Shown piece by piece: positions 1-8,440 of a stretch of DNA of 64,000 nucleotides (position 1 is its first letter; every line of letters starts with the position of its first letter). The position numbers were made by a program, and so were the translations under genes. Origin of the DNA: Pseudomonas alcaligenes (GTDB lineage Bacteria > Pseudomonadota > Gammaproteobacteria > Pseudomonadales > Pseudomonadaceae); contig NZ_CP154874.1 of NCBI RefSeq assembly GCF_041729615.1, forward strand, positions 1,493,001 to 1,557,000, read 5' to 3'. The notes beneath the pieces were generated by a model. It was not told the origin of the DNA and made no database searches. It saw nothing but the letters and a program-made list of their open reading frames with translations.

Positions 1-140
1 ACCCCTTTCCTCATTTCGTAGCTGGGCCGCCCTACCGGGGTGGCCGCGACGGGGCCGGGGCCCACAAGGCCCTCGCCGCAACACCCGATCCAAGCGCCCG
101 CCACGCGGCGGGCACCACCGCCCACCACAGGAGTTACAAG

Positions 141-914
141 ATGAACAAGATCGCTCTGCTCGGCGCCCTGGCCCTGTCCGCCTGCGCCACCCTGGCCCAG
201 GCCCAGGACACCCTGCGCATCGGCATCGAGGCGGCCTACCCGCCCTTCGCCTTCAAGACCCCGGAAGGCCAGATCAGCGGCTTCGACTACGACATCGGAA
301 ATGCCCTGTGCGCCGAGATGCAGGTCAAGTGCGAATGGGTCGAGCAGGCCTTCGACGGCCTGATTCCCTCGCTCAAGGTGCGCAAGGTCGACGCGGTACT
401 GTCGTCCATGTCGATCACCCCGGACCGCCTGAAGTCGGTCGACTTCACCAAGAAGTACTACCACACCCCGGGCAAGCTGGTGATGAAGGCCGGCAGCGAG
501 GTCAAGGACCCGCTGGTCGACCTGAAAGGCAAGAAGGTCGGCGTGCAGCGCGCCTCCACCTATGACCGCTACGCCAGCGACCGCTTCGCCGATGCCGGTA
601 TCGAAGTGGTGCGCTACGGCTCGCAGAACGAGGCCTTCCTCGACCTCGCTTCCGGCCGCATCGACGCCACCCTGGCCGACGTGGTGAACATCAGCGAAGG
701 CTTCCTCAAGACCGACTCCGGCAAGGGCTTCGCCCTGGTCGGCCCGGACTTCAACGATCCCAAGTACTTTGGCAACGGCGCCGGCATCGCCGTGCGCAAG
801 GGCGATAGCGCCACCGCCGACAAGTTCAGCGCGGCCATCGCCGCCCTGCGCGCCAACGGCAAGTACCAGGAAGTGCAAGGCAAGTACTTCGCCTACGACA
901 TCTACGGTCAGTAA
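141..914 (+). CDS. Polar amino-acid ABC transporter periplasmic binding protein (HisJ/AotJ type)
   Basis: A 257-residue family 3 solute-binding protein that would capture a cationic amino acid (histidine, lysine, arginine or ornithine class) in the periplasm for an ABC importer. The first 21 residues form a Sec signal peptide ending ALA-QAQ. The mature start (TLRIGIEAAYPPFAF) and the later SSMSITPDRLKSVDFTKKYY stretch are typical of HisJ/ArgT/AotJ proteins. The ATG follows GGAGTTACAAG, a good ribosome site. No permease or ATPase gene is adjacent: a strong terminator follows directly, so this is a single-gene unit or the end of an operon starting outside the window. Its nearness to the hut cluster makes histidine a reasonable substrate guess, but that is inference only. 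Confidence 0.9.
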   Translation: MNKIALLGALALSACATLAQAQDTLRIGIEAAYPPFAFKTPEGQISGFDYDIGNALCAEMQVKCEWVEQAFDGLIPSLKVRKVDAVLSSMSITPDRLKSVDFTKKYYHTPGKLVMKAGSEVKDPLVDLKGKKVGVQRASTYDRYASDRFADAGIEVVRYGSQNEAFLDLASGRIDATLADVVNISEGFLKTDSGKGFALVGPDFNDPKYFGNGAGIAVRKGDSATADKFSAAIAALRANGKYQEVQGKYFAYDIYGQ

Positions 915-929
915 GCGCCTGCCGCCGAA

Positions 930-965
930 GGGGGTATCCGCCAGCGTGCGGATACCCCCTTTTTC
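930..965 (+). terminator. Rho-independent terminator after the binding protein
   Basis: Perfect 12-bp inverted repeat (GGGGGTATCCGC, loop CAGCGT, then its complement) followed by five T residues, starting 15 bases after the stop codon. Confidence 0.9.
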
Positions 966-1040
966 ATTGGGCCGCGCGCGGGGACTCGCGCCGCGCCCAT
1001 CGGATACACTGCAGCCCTTCTCCAGCAGGACGCACCTACC

Positions 1041-1970
1041 ATGACGCCCGCCCCGAGCAATATCACGGTCTACGCCTCCCCGGTGATGCGCAAGCTCGCC
1101 GCTGTCGCCCCCGACCTGCAGCCCTCGCTGCGCAAGGTGGCCGACTTCATCCTGCGCCACCCGCTGAAGGCCGCGACCCTGACCATCGAGGAACTGGCCC
1201 AGGCCACCGGCACCTCGCCGGCGGCGGTCAACCGCCTGGCGCGCGCCATGCAGCTCGGCGGCTTCAGCGCGCTGAAGACGGCGCTGGTGGCGACCCTGCA
1301 GGACCTGGTCTCGCCGGTGGACAAGCTGCGCAACGAACTGGCCCAGCGCAGCGACGGCAGCTTCGGTCTGCACGAGCAGATGCGCATCGCCGGCAGCAAC
1401 CTGGGCAGCACCGCCAACGGCAACAGCCAGGACACCTTCGCCGCTGTCGTCGAGGTCCTGGCCAAGGCGCGCCGGGTGTACATCCTCGGCTTCGGCAACA
1501 GCGCCTACCTGGCCGGCCTGGCCGCCGCCAACCTGGTGCCCTACTGCGCCGACGCAGTGGCGGTGAGCATGGAAGGCGGCAACGAGAACGCCGCCTACCG
1601 CCTGGCCAGCATCACCGCCGAGGATGCCCTGCTGGCCATCTCCCTGCCGCGCTACTCGCTGGATACCCTGCAGCTGGCGCGCTACGCCCTGGAGCGCGGC
1701 GCCAAGGTGCTGGCCATCACCGACTCGCCGGCCTCGCCGCTGGCACCGATCGCCGACCACAGCCTGTTCGCCACCGCCGAGCATCCGGTGCTGATCAGCT
1801 CCAACATCGCCGTGCTGGCGCTGATCGAGAGCCTGGTGGCGGCGGTGATGACGCGCAACAAGGAAGCCGTGCGCCTGGCCGCCGAGCTGACCGAGAGCGT
1901 GCTGTCCTACCTGCACGTGCCGAACCAGGAGCCGCCACGGCGCAAGCGGCCGCGCAAGCGCGGCGACTGA
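1041..1970 (+). CDS. MurR/RpiR family transcriptional regulator
   Basis: A 309-residue cytoplasmic regulator with an N-terminal RpiR-type helix-turn-helix (about residues 20-100; the TIEELAQATGTSPAAVNRLARA stretch holds the recognition helices) and a C-terminal SIS sugar-phosphate-binding domain (about residues 130-260, containing VYILGFGNSAYLAGL). Members of this family sense phosphosugars or related metabolites and control neighbouring catabolic genes. The C-terminus ends in a basic tail (RRKRPRKRGD). No target operon is obvious: the gene stands alone between two terminators. Spacing from the preceding binding-protein gene is 126 bases. Confidence 0.9.
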   Translation: MTPAPSNITVYASPVMRKLAAVAPDLQPSLRKVADFILRHPLKAATLTIEELAQATGTSPAAVNRLARAMQLGGFSALKTALVATLQDLVSPVDKLRNELAQRSDGSFGLHEQMRIAGSNLGSTANGNSQDTFAAVVEVLAKARRVYILGFGNSAYLAGLAAANLVPYCADAVAVSMEGGNENAAYRLASITAEDALLAISLPRYSLDTLQLARYALERGAKVLAITDSPASPLAPIADHSLFATAEHPVLISSNIAVLALIESLVAAVMTRNKEAVRLAAELTESVLSYLHVPNQEPPRRKRPRKRGD

Positions 1971-1982
1971 CTGCCCAATGAA

Positions 1983-2009
1983 AACGGAGGCCTCGGCCTC
2001 CGTTCTTGT
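1983..2009. terminator. Bidirectional terminator between convergent genes
   Basis: Hairpin ACGGAGGC-CTCG-GCCTCCGT lies between the convergent RpiR-type gene and the ABC permease. The plus strand has TTCTTGT after it and the minus strand has TTTTC after it, so it can serve both. Confidence 0.75.
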
Positions 2010-2022
2010 CTGCGCCTGACGC

Positions 2023-2784
2023 TCAGTGACGCAGGCGATAACCGGTCCTGAAGATCCAGCTGACCACCAGCACGCAGGCCAGCAGGAAGCCGCCGATCAT
2101 GCCCAGGCTCAGCCCCAGGCTGACGTCGGCGACGCCGAAGAAGGCCCAGCGGAAGGCGCTGATCAGGTACACCACCGGGTTGAACAGGGTGATCTTCTGC
2201 CACAGTTCGGGGAGCATGCTGATCGAGTAGAAGCTGCCGCCGAGGAAGGCCAGCGGCGTGACGATCAGCGCCGGCACGATCTGCAGCTTCTCCCAGCCAT
2301 CGGCCCACACGCCGATGATGAAGCCGAACAGGCAGAAGGTGATGGCGGTGAGGATCAGCAGGGCCAGGGCCCAGAACGGGTGGGCCAGCTCGAAATCGAC
2401 GAACAGCATCGAGGTGGCGAAGATGATCAGGCCGAGGATCACCGACTTGGTCGCCGCCGCGCCGACGTAGCCGACCAGGATCTCGAAGTAGGACACCGGC
2501 GCCGAGAGGATCTCGTAGATGGTCCCCGAGTACTTGGGCATGTAGATGCCGAACGAGGCGTTGCCGATGCTCTCGGTGAGCAGCGCCAGCATGATCAGGC
2601 CGGGCACGATGAAGGCGCCGTAGCTGACGCCGTGCACCTCGGTCATGCTGCTGCCGATGGCCGAGCCGAACACCACGAAGTACAGCGACGTGGAAATCAC
2701 CGGGGTGGCGATGCTCTGCAGCAGGGTGCGCCAGGTGCGGGCCAGTTCGAACAGGTAGATGGCCTTGATGGCATAGAGGTTCAT
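2023..2784 (-). CDS. ABC-2 type transporter permease (YadH-like)
   Basis: A 253-residue inner-membrane permease with about six hydrophobic segments and the ABC-2 layout, close in length to E. coli YadH (256). The start ATG overlaps the stop of the upstream ATPase gene by four bases (ATGA), so the two are translationally coupled and form one exporter. The conserved region around [21 protein letters not shown] is the cytoplasmic loop typical of this subfamily. The substrate is unknown; YadGH-type exporters remain poorly characterised. Confidence 0.9.
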   Translation of the reverse strand: MNLYAIKAIYLFELARTWRTLLQSIATPVISTSLYFVVFGSAIGSSMTEVHGVSYGAFIVPGLIMLALLTESIGNASFGIYMPKYSGTIYEILSAPVSYFEILVGYVGAAATKSVILGLIIFATSMLFVDFELAHPFWALALLILTAITFCLFGFIIGVWADGWEKLQIVPALIVTPLAFLGGSFYSISMLPELWQKITLFNPVVYLISAFRWAFFGVADVSLGLSLGMIGGFLLACVLVVSWIFRTGYRLRH

Positions 2785-3713
2785 GCGCGCTCCTTGTCGT
2801 GCACCAGGCTGACGAAGATGTCCTCCAGCGAGCTCTCGCTGGACTGCAGGTCCTTGAAGTCGATGCCGTGCTGGGCCAGGTCCTTGAGCAGCTCGGCGAT
2901 GCCGGTGTGCTCGCGCTGGGCGTCGAAGGTGAACAGCAGGGCGTGGCCCTCATCGACCAGCTCCAGGCCGTAGCTGGCCAGCTCCGCCGGCACGCTGGCC
3001 AGCGGATGCTTGAGCTGCAGGGTGAGCTGCTTCTTGCCGAGCTTGTGCATCAGCACCTGCTTGTCCTCCACCAGGATGATCTCGCCCTTGCGGATCACCC
3101 CGATGCGGTCGGCCATCTCCTCGGCTTCCTCGATGTAGTGGGTGGTGAGGATGATGGTCACGCCGCGCTCGCGCAGGCGCCGCACCATGTTCCACATGTC
3201 GCGGCGCAGCTCCACGTCGACCCCGGCGGTGGGCTCGTCGAGGAACAGGATCGACGGCTCGTGGCTCAATGCCTTGGCGATCATCACCCGGCGCTTCATG
3301 CCGCCGGACAGCTCGAAGATCTTGGCGTCGCGCTTGTCCCACAGCGACAGGTCCTTGAGCAGCTGCTCCAGGTACTGCGGGTCGGGCTTCTTGCCGAACA
3401 GGCCGCGGCTGAACCTGACCGTGGCCCAAACGGTTTCGAACACGTCGTTGACCAGCTCCTGGGGCACCAGGCCGATGGCCGAGCGCGCCGCGCGGTAGTC
3501 GGCCTTGATATCAAAGCCGGCGACCCGCACCCGGCCCGCGCCGGGATTGACGATGCCGCAGATGATGCTGATCAGGGTGGTCTTGCCGGCGCCGTTGGGG
3601 CCCAGCAGGGCGAAGATCTCGCCTTTGCGGATCTCCAGATTGATGTTCTGCAGGGCCGGATGGCCGGACTTGTAGGTCTTGCTCAGGTTCTCGACCGCGA
3701 TTACCGATTCCAC
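2781..3713 (-). CDS. ABC transporter ATP-binding protein (YadG-like)
   Basis: A 310-residue ATPase partner of the adjacent YadH-like permease. It shows Walker A GPNGAGKT (about residue 36), signature LSGGMKRR (about residue 137), Walker [13 protein letters not shown] and the switch histidine in [12 protein letters not shown]. The chosen start is a GTG at 3713 preceded by AAGGAGCCGCC; reading further upstream is open but has no homology. The C-terminal 80 residues form the accessory domain common in ABC-2 exporters. The upstream SRPBCC gene is 80 bases away, so they may share a transcript. Confidence 0.92.
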   Translation of the reverse strand: MESVIAVENLSKTYKSGHPALQNINLEIRKGEIFALLGPNGAGKTTLISIICGIVNPGAGRVRVAGFDIKADYRAARSAIGLVPQELVNDVFETVWATVRFSRGLFGKKPDPQYLEQLLKDLSLWDKRDAKIFELSGGMKRRVMIAKALSHEPSILFLDEPTAGVDVELRRDMWNMVRRLRERGVTIILTTHYIEEAEEMADRIGVIRKGEIILVEDKQVLMHKLGKKQLTLQLKHPLASVPAELASYGLELVDEGHALLFTFDAQREHTGIAELLKDLAQHGIDFKDLQSSESSLEDIFVSLVHDKERA

Positions 3714-3793
3714 GGCGGCTCCTTGGTCTGACGGGAAAACGCCGATTGTAGAGCAGGAGCCGCCGCGGCGGTGGGCAAAGCTTGGCGCCGGGG

Positions 3794-4324
3794 TCAGGTT
3801 CGCTCGGCCTCGGCCAGGGCCTTGAGGCTGGCCAGGCCCTGCTCGAAGTCGCCGCCGACCATCTTGTCCATGTCGAACAGCAGACCCATGGCCTTGCCGA
3901 TGAAGCCGTTGCGCCCGCTCATGCTCCAGGTCACGCGGGTGCCGCCAGCCTCGGGGGTGAAGCGGAACTCGGCCAGGTTGCTGGCGCGGAAGGGTTCGAG
4001 GAACTCCAGCTGGATCAGTACCCGCTGGCCCGGCTCGCTCTCGATAATGGTCGCGCTGCCCTTGCCCACCCCCTTGTTGCCGGCCCAGCGCTGGATGGCG
4101 CCAACGCCGCGTTCGGCACCCGCGTAGTCCACCTGCATAGCCGGGTCGCGCCTGGCCCAGGGCGACCAGTGCGGCCACTGGTGGAAGTCCTCGATCTGCG
4201 CCTGCAGTGCGGCGGGCCGCGCCTGGATCAGCGCCGAACGCTCGACGCGAAACTGGTCCGAGCGGCTGGCGACGAACACCGCCAGGCCGGCCACCAGCAG
4301 TACGACGACGATCAGAATGCTCAT
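3794..4324 (-). CDS. SRPBCC / polyketide-cyclase-like membrane-anchored protein
   Basis: A 176-residue protein with one N-terminal membrane segment ([18 protein letters not shown]) and a START/SRPBCC ligand-binding fold afterwards ([12 protein letters not shown] near the start, [15 protein letters not shown] near the end). Such proteins bind hydrophobic ligands; the exact role here is unknown. The start at 4324 is chosen because AAGGAAG lies six bases upstream; an in-frame extension exists but would run through a palindromic repeat. It lies on the same strand between the SnoaL-like gene and the YadGH exporter. Confidence 0.8.
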   Translation of the reverse strand: MSILIVVVLLVAGLAVFVASRSDQFRVERSALIQARPAALQAQIEDFHQWPHWSPWARRDPAMQVDYAGAERGVGAIQRWAGNKGVGKGSATIIESEPGQRVLIQLEFLEPFRASNLAEFRFTPEAGGTRVTWSMSGRNGFIGKAMGLLFDMDKMVGGDFEQGLASLKALAEAERT

Positions 4325-4380
4325 GCTCTTCCTTCCTTGCATCGGGGTTGTCTCCAAGGTGGCATCCAGCCTGGTCCTGC

Positions 4381-4406
4381 CCCCTCTCCCGTTCACGGGA
4401 GAGGGG
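4381..4406. repeat. Palindromic CCCTCTCCC repeat, copy 1
   Basis: Perfect inverted repeat CCCCTCTCCCG-TTCA-CGGGAGAGGGG in the gap between two minus-strand genes. The same element occurs twice more between hutC and hutH. Confidence 0.8.
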
Positions 4407-4416
4407 TGCGCCCGGT

Positions 4417-4845
4417 TCACGGCTGCAGTTCGAACAGCGCCTGGCCATTCTCCGGATTGAACGGCGCCGAGAAGTGGTCGTGGACGATGCGCCATTGCCC
4501 ACCAATGCGCCGGTAGCCCTGGGTCACGCGCATCCAGCAGCTATGGGCGTTGCCCTCGGCATCGGTACCGCCGCAATGGCAGAGGAAGTGGCCGAAGCCG
4601 ACGTCGCCCTCGCCCCACTGCTGCAGCTGGTGCACCGCGAAGGTCATGGGGCCGCCACACATCTCCAGGCAGGCCTTCCAGTGCGCCTTGTAGGCCTCGC
4701 GGCCCTTGAACTGCAGCTGCAGGATGGCATCGAAGGCGACCAGCTCCTCGGCGTAGTGGCCGAGGATGGCCTCGACGTCGCCGGCGCGGTTGGCGGCTTC
4801 CCAGCTGTCGACCAGGGCGTTCAGTTCACTCGATATAGTGCTCAT
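4417..4845 (-). CDS. SnoaL-like / nuclear transport factor 2 fold protein
   Basis: A 142-residue small alpha-beta barrel protein of the SnoaL/SgcJ type (begins [28 protein letters not shown], carries [20 protein letters not shown] near the end). The family includes isomerases and stress-associated proteins of unknown substrate. It begins 18 bases after the DUF899 gene and is therefore part of the ECF sigma/DGPF gene run. A role linked to that sigma factor is inferred from position only. Confidence 0.8.
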   Translation of the reverse strand: MSTISSELNALVDSWEAANRAGDVEAILGHYAEELVAFDAILQLQFKGREAYKAHWKACLEMCGGPMTFAVHQLQQWGEGDVGFGHFLCHCGGTDAEGNAHSCWMRVTQGYRRIGGQWRIVHDHFSAPFNPENGQALFELQP

Positions 4846-4863
4846 GGATTTGTTTCCTCGCGT

Positions 4864-5637
4864 TCAGGCGCAGCAGTCGTGCTGGGCGGCCGGTGCACCG
4901 TCGTACTGGTCGTGCAGGCGGGTCCAGTTGAGGCCCTTGCCGTCCAGGTTGGCCATGCCGCCCCAGCCCTCGCCACGGCCGAAGGGCGTGAGGTCGAGGT
5001 AGTGGTAGGCGTTCATCAGCATGTCCAGGCCACGGGCGTAGGTGGAGTAGGTGTGGAATACCCGCGCGCCGTCGCGCAGGAACACGCTGGCGCCGGGCAG
5101 CTCGCCCTTGATCATGTCCAGCTGGCCCATGCGTTTCAGCTCGGCCTCGCCCTGGTAGTTGTATTCCACCGGAGCCTGGCTGGCGTCGATGGTCACGTGG
5201 AAGTCGTAGTTGAAGCGGCTGCCGAACGAGGAGTACCAGGGCAGGTCCCAGCCCATGCGCTTCCTGAACGCCTGCAGCTCCGCCAGCGGCGCGTTGGAGA
5301 CCAGCACCAGGCTGGTGTCGCGGGCATGCAGGTGGGCCAGGTGGCCGATATTGTCGGCGAGGAAGGAGCAGCCGGGGCAGCCTTCGCCTTTGTCGCGGTG
5401 GTACATGAAGTGGTAGACGATCAGCTGGCGCCGGCCGGCGAACAACTCGGCCAGGCCGACCTCGCCCTCGGGGCCGTTGAAGCGGTAGTCCGCCTCGATC
5501 TCCACCATCGGCAGGGCACGGCGCCGGGCGTTGAGCGCGTCGCGCTGGCGGGTCAGGGCCTTCTCCTCGGCCAGCAGCTGCAGGCGGGCGGCCAGCCACT
5601 CTTCGCGGCTGGCGACTTGCGGATACTCAGGATGCAT
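4864..5637 (-). CDS. DUF899 thioredoxin-like protein
   Basis: A 257-residue cytoplasmic protein of the DUF899 family, which has a thioredoxin-like fold. The redox-type motif GCPGCSF (a CxxC) lies about residue 90, followed by LADNIGHLAHLHARDTSLV, and a second half with YSTYARGLDMLMNAYHYLDL. The start ATG at 5637 has GGAGGAAC just upstream; it lies inside the end of the 40-residue CPLC gene, an 11-base overlap suggesting translational coupling. It ends in a cysteine-rich tail (DCCA). The function is unknown; family members are often next to ECF sigma/DGPF genes. Confidence 0.88.
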   Translation of the reverse strand: MHPEYPQVASREEWLAARLQLLAEEKALTRQRDALNARRRALPMVEIEADYRFNGPEGEVGLAELFAGRRQLIVYHFMYHRDKGEGCPGCSFLADNIGHLAHLHARDTSLVLVSNAPLAELQAFRKRMGWDLPWYSSFGSRFNYDFHVTIDASQAPVEYNYQGEAELKRMGQLDMIKGELPGASVFLRDGARVFHTYSTYARGLDMLMNAYHYLDLTPFGRGEGWGGMANLDGKGLNWTRLHDQYDGAPAAQHDCCA

Positions 5638-5749
5638 CGTTGTTCCTCCTCGTGGCGGCGCGGCGGCAGCCGAGCCACAGGCCGATGCTGCCGGCACCGG
5701 CGACGCTGGCGCCGCCCAGGGCCAGGGCGGCCAGACAGAGCGGGCACAC
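5627..5749 (-). CDS. Small 40-residue CPLC membrane protein
   Basis: Short gene with a GTG start placed five bases after the stop codon of the DGPF/YciI gene and overlapping the DUF899 start by 11 bases. The product begins VCPLCLAALALGG, contains one hydrophobic helix (about residues 5-28) and a basic tail (CRRAATRRNN). I recall similar tiny proteins starting MCPLC next to DUF899/YciI genes in other Pseudomonas genomes, but could not verify this. The CxxC pair next to a CxxC-bearing DUF899 protein hints at a redox or metal role, which is inference. Confidence 0.6.
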   Translation of the reverse strand: MCPLCLAALALGGASVAGAGSIGLWLGCRRAATRRNNDAS

Positions 5750-5753
5750 GGCC

Positions 5754-6104
5754 TCAGCCCTCGAGCTGCAGCTGGCGTACCGGCCGCACTTCGACGCTGC
5801 CGACCCGCGCGGCGGGAATGCCGCCGGCGATCTGCAATGCCTCGTTGAGGTCACGCGCCTCGATCAGGTAGAAGCCGGCCAGCTGCTCCTTGGTCTCGGC
5901 GAAGGGGCCGTCGGTGATGCTCAGCTTGCCGCCGCGCACGCGCACCGTGGTGGCGGTGGCCACCGGCTCCAGCGGCTCGGCGGCGAGCATGCGACCGCTC
6001 TGCTGGACGCTCTGGAAGTAGTCGTAGCACTCGCCGTCGCGCGGGCTGTCCGGCGAGTTGTGCAGGACGCTTTCGTCGCTGTAGATCAGGCACAGGTATT
6101 TCAT
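5754..6104 (-). CDS. YciI-related DGPF-domain protein
   Basis: A 116-residue ferredoxin-like protein of the YCII/DGPF family. It starts MKYLCLIYSDE and carries the diagnostic TDGPFAETKEQLAGFYLIEA motif region near residues 65-85. DGPF proteins are characteristically encoded beside ECF sigma factors of the ECF42 group, exactly as here, where the sigma gene lies 88 bases upstream on the same strand. The biochemical activity is unproven. The stop codon lies five bases before the next small gene. Confidence 0.9.
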   Translation of the reverse strand: MKYLCLIYSDESVLHNSPDSPRDGECYDYFQSVQQSGRMLAAEPLEPVATATTVRVRGGKLSITDGPFAETKEQLAGFYLIEARDLNEALQIAGGIPAARVGSVEVRPVRQLQLEG

Positions 6105-6192
6105 CGCTCTCCTCCCTGGCAGCGGAAATCGCTGCTGTCATCCTCTGGTCGAACGGCGCATCGACATTTCGACAGGGCCGCGAAAAAAGTTT

Positions 6193-7440
6193 TCAGCCGC
6201 CCGGCAGCTCGGCCAGGCGGCGCTCGAGGAACTGCCGGTCCATGCCCTGCTGGCTCAGCTGCAGGGCGCGCCGGTAGGCGGCGCGGGCCTCCTCCCAGCG
6301 GCCCAGGCGGCGGTTGAGGTCGGCGCGCGCGGCATGGGCCAGGTGATAGTCGGCCAGCTCGCCACGGCCGAGAATCGCCTCCACCTGGCGCAGCCCGGCC
6401 TCGGCACCGTCGCGCATGGCCAGGGCCACGGCGCGGTTGAGCTCGATCACCGGCGACGGGTTGGCGGCCAGCAGTACCTCGTACAGCCCGACGATCTGCG
6501 CCCAGTCGGTGGACTCGATGTCCGCCGCCTCGGCATGCAGGGCGGAGATGGCCGCCTGCAGGCAGTAGGGGCCGACCTCGCCGGAAGCGAAGGCCGCCTG
6601 CACCTGCTGTTGGCCCTCGGCGATCAGCGCGCGGTCCCACAGGCCGCGGTCCTGCTCCTCGAGCAGCACCGGCAGGCCCTCGGCGTCGCTGCGCGCGGCG
6701 CGCCGCGACTCGTGCAGCAGCATCAGCGCCAGCAGGCCGCGCACCTCGGACTCCGGCAGCAGCTCGCACAGCAGGCGGCCGAGACGGATGGCCTCGGCAC
6801 TCAGGTGCTGGCGGGTCAGCGCATCGCCGGAACTGGCGAAGTAACCTTCGTTGAACACCAGGTAGACCACCCGCAGCACCGCCTCCAGGCGCTCGGGCAG
6901 CTCGCGCCGGCCAGGCACTTCATAAGGAATGTGCGCATCGCGGATCTTGTTCTTGGCCCGCACGATGCGCTGGGCGATGGTCGGCGGCGAAGCCAGGAAG
7001 GCGCTGGCGATCTCCTCGGTGGTGAGGTCGCAAACTTCGCGCAGGGTCAGCGCCACCTGGGCGTCGGACGCCAGGGCCGGGTGGCAGCAGGTGAAGATCA
7101 GGCGCAGACGGTCGTCTTCCAGGTGCTCGCCATACTGATCCAGGTTCTGGGCCTCGCCGCCGACCGGCTCCTCGACCTCGTCAAGGGCCTGGAAGCGCTT
7201 GCCGCGACGCAATTGGTCGATGGCCTTGAAGCGTCCGGCGGACACCAGCCAGGCGCGCGGGTTGGCCGGCACGCCCTGTTCCGGCCACTGCTCCAGGGCG
7301 GCGCGGAAGGCCTCGTGCAGCGCCTCCTCGGCCAGGTCGAAGTCGCCCAGCAGGCGAATCAGGGTGGCCAGCACCCGGCGCGATTCCTCGCGGTAAAGGC
7401 GCTCCAGCGCTCGTTCGATCGTCTCTTGTTGTTGGTCCAT
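6193..7440 (-). CDS. ECF sigma factor with long C-terminal extension (ECF42 type)
   Basis: A 415-residue sigma-70 family protein, about twice the usual ECF length. Region 2 lies near the N-terminus (LIRLLGDFDLAEEALHEAF), region 4 about residues 110-165 (LTLREVCDLTTEEIASAF), and residues 180-415 form the helical extension typical of ECF42 (PYEVPGRRELPERLEAVLRVVYLVFNEGY region). The ATG at 7440 (MDQQQETIERALERLYREE) is chosen over an upstream in-frame ATG that lacks homology. No anti-sigma gene is adjacent, as expected for this group, where control is thought to act through the extension. Targets probably include the following DGPF operon. Confidence 0.88.
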   Translation of the reverse strand: MDQQQETIERALERLYREESRRVLATLIRLLGDFDLAEEALHEAFRAALEQWPEQGVPANPRAWLVSAGRFKAIDQLRRGKRFQALDEVEEPVGGEAQNLDQYGEHLEDDRLRLIFTCCHPALASDAQVALTLREVCDLTTEEIASAFLASPPTIAQRIVRAKNKIRDAHIPYEVPGRRELPERLEAVLRVVYLVFNEGYFASSGDALTRQHLSAEAIRLGRLLCELLPESEVRGLLALMLLHESRRAARSDAEGLPVLLEEQDRGLWDRALIAEGQQQVQAAFASGEVGPYCLQAAISALHAEAADIESTDWAQIVGLYEVLLAANPSPVIELNRAVALAMRDGAEAGLRQVEAILGRGELADYHLAHAARADLNRRLGRWEEARAAYRRALQLSQQGMDRQFLERRLAELPGG

Positions 7441-7533
7441 CGGCCCTGTCCCTGCTAATGCCAGACCCAAGAGCCTAACCAGTGAGGCGCCGACGTGCAC
7501 CCGCCGCGACGGATGGCTACCGGCACAGCGCCA

Positions 7534-8244
7534 TCAGCGGCGCTTGGTATGGGAACGCAGCTTGTAGCGGTCGCCGGGGTGGATCAGGCGGGCGTAGCTG
7601 ACCAGGTGCTCGTCCGACCAGGTGCGGCGGATCATCGACAGGCAGGGCGTGGCCGGGTCGATGTCCAGCCAGGCGGCGGTCTGCGCGTCCACCAGCACCG
7701 CCTCGACCACGTGCTCGACGTCGGAGATCGGGCAGCTGGCCACCAGCACCTCGTTGGGCGTCTGCTGGCTGAAATCGCTGTCCAGGTAGTGCGGCACCCA
7801 GCGCGGGTTGACGAAGCGGTCTTCCAGCTGGATCGGCACGCCATCCTCGCGGTGCACCAGGATGCTGTGGAACACCTGGGCGCCCAGGCGCAGGCCGAGG
7901 CGCAGGGCCACCTCGTCGTCGGCCGCCAGCGCCTCGCAGCGCAGCACGTCGTTGCTGTAGGCATGGCCACGGCCGCGCACCTCGGCGGCGATGTTCATCA
8001 CCTCGTGCAGCGAGGATTCGGCCTTGCGATCGGTGACGAAGGTGCCGAGGCCGGCCTGGCGCACCAGGTAGCCCTGCTGCACCAGGTTGTTGATGGCCTT
8101 GTTGGCGGTCATGCGGCTGACGGCGAAGTCACGCGCCAGCTGCTCTTCCGGGGGAATCTGGTGGTGAACCGGGTAGGCGCCGCCGCGGATGCGTTCGAGC
8201 AGGAAGTCCTCGATGGCCTTGTAGCGCGGGGTGCTGCTGGTCAC
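7534..8244 (-). CDS. hutC: Histidine utilisation repressor HutC (GntR family)
   Basis: A 236-residue GntR/HutC repressor. It has an N-terminal winged helix (IPPEEQLARDFAVSRMTANKAINNL about residues 30-54) and a C-terminal UTRA effector domain that binds urocanate (from about residue 85). The GTG start at 8244 follows AAGGAGCCACC. It lies downstream of hutH on the same strand, separated by palindromic repeats, and would bind the two TGTATATACA operators between hutI and hutD. Urocanate, the product of HutH, is the known inducer of this family. Confidence 0.93.
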   Translation of the reverse strand: MTSSTPRYKAIEDFLLERIRGGAYPVHHQIPPEEQLARDFAVSRMTANKAINNLVQQGYLVRQAGLGTFVTDRKAESSLHEVMNIAAEVRGRGHAYSNDVLRCEALAADDEVALRLGLRLGAQVFHSILVHREDGVPIQLEDRFVNPRWVPHYLDSDFSQQTPNEVLVASCPISDVEHVVEAVLVDAQTAAWLDIDPATPCLSMIRRTWSDEHLVSYARLIHPGDRYKLRSHTKRR

Positions 8245-8295
8245 GGTGGCTCCTTGGAAATGCCCGGTTGCGGCGGATGATAGCGGAGCTTGGCG

Positions 8296-8394
8296 CCCCT
8301 CTCCCACTGGTGGGAGAGGGGACGGGGCAGCCCGCGTAGGGAGAGGGTACTGGCCCAGCCCTCTCCCCAACCCTCTCCCGTGAACGGGAGAGGG
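8296..8394. repeat. Cluster of CCCTCTCCC palindromes between hutC and hutH
   Basis: Two near-perfect palindromes: CCCCTCTCCCA-CTGG-TGGGAGAGGGG at 8296-8321 and CCCTCTCCCG-TGAA-CGGGAGAGGG at 8371-8394, separated by degenerate GGGAGAGGG and CCCTCTCCCC halves. They match the copy at 4381-4406. They probably form stable mRNA hairpins between hutH and hutC. Confidence 0.85.
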
Positions 8395-8440
8395 GGCGGC
8401 CCGTATGTCCCTTCAGTCCGTAGCCCGCTTCTTTAGTACA

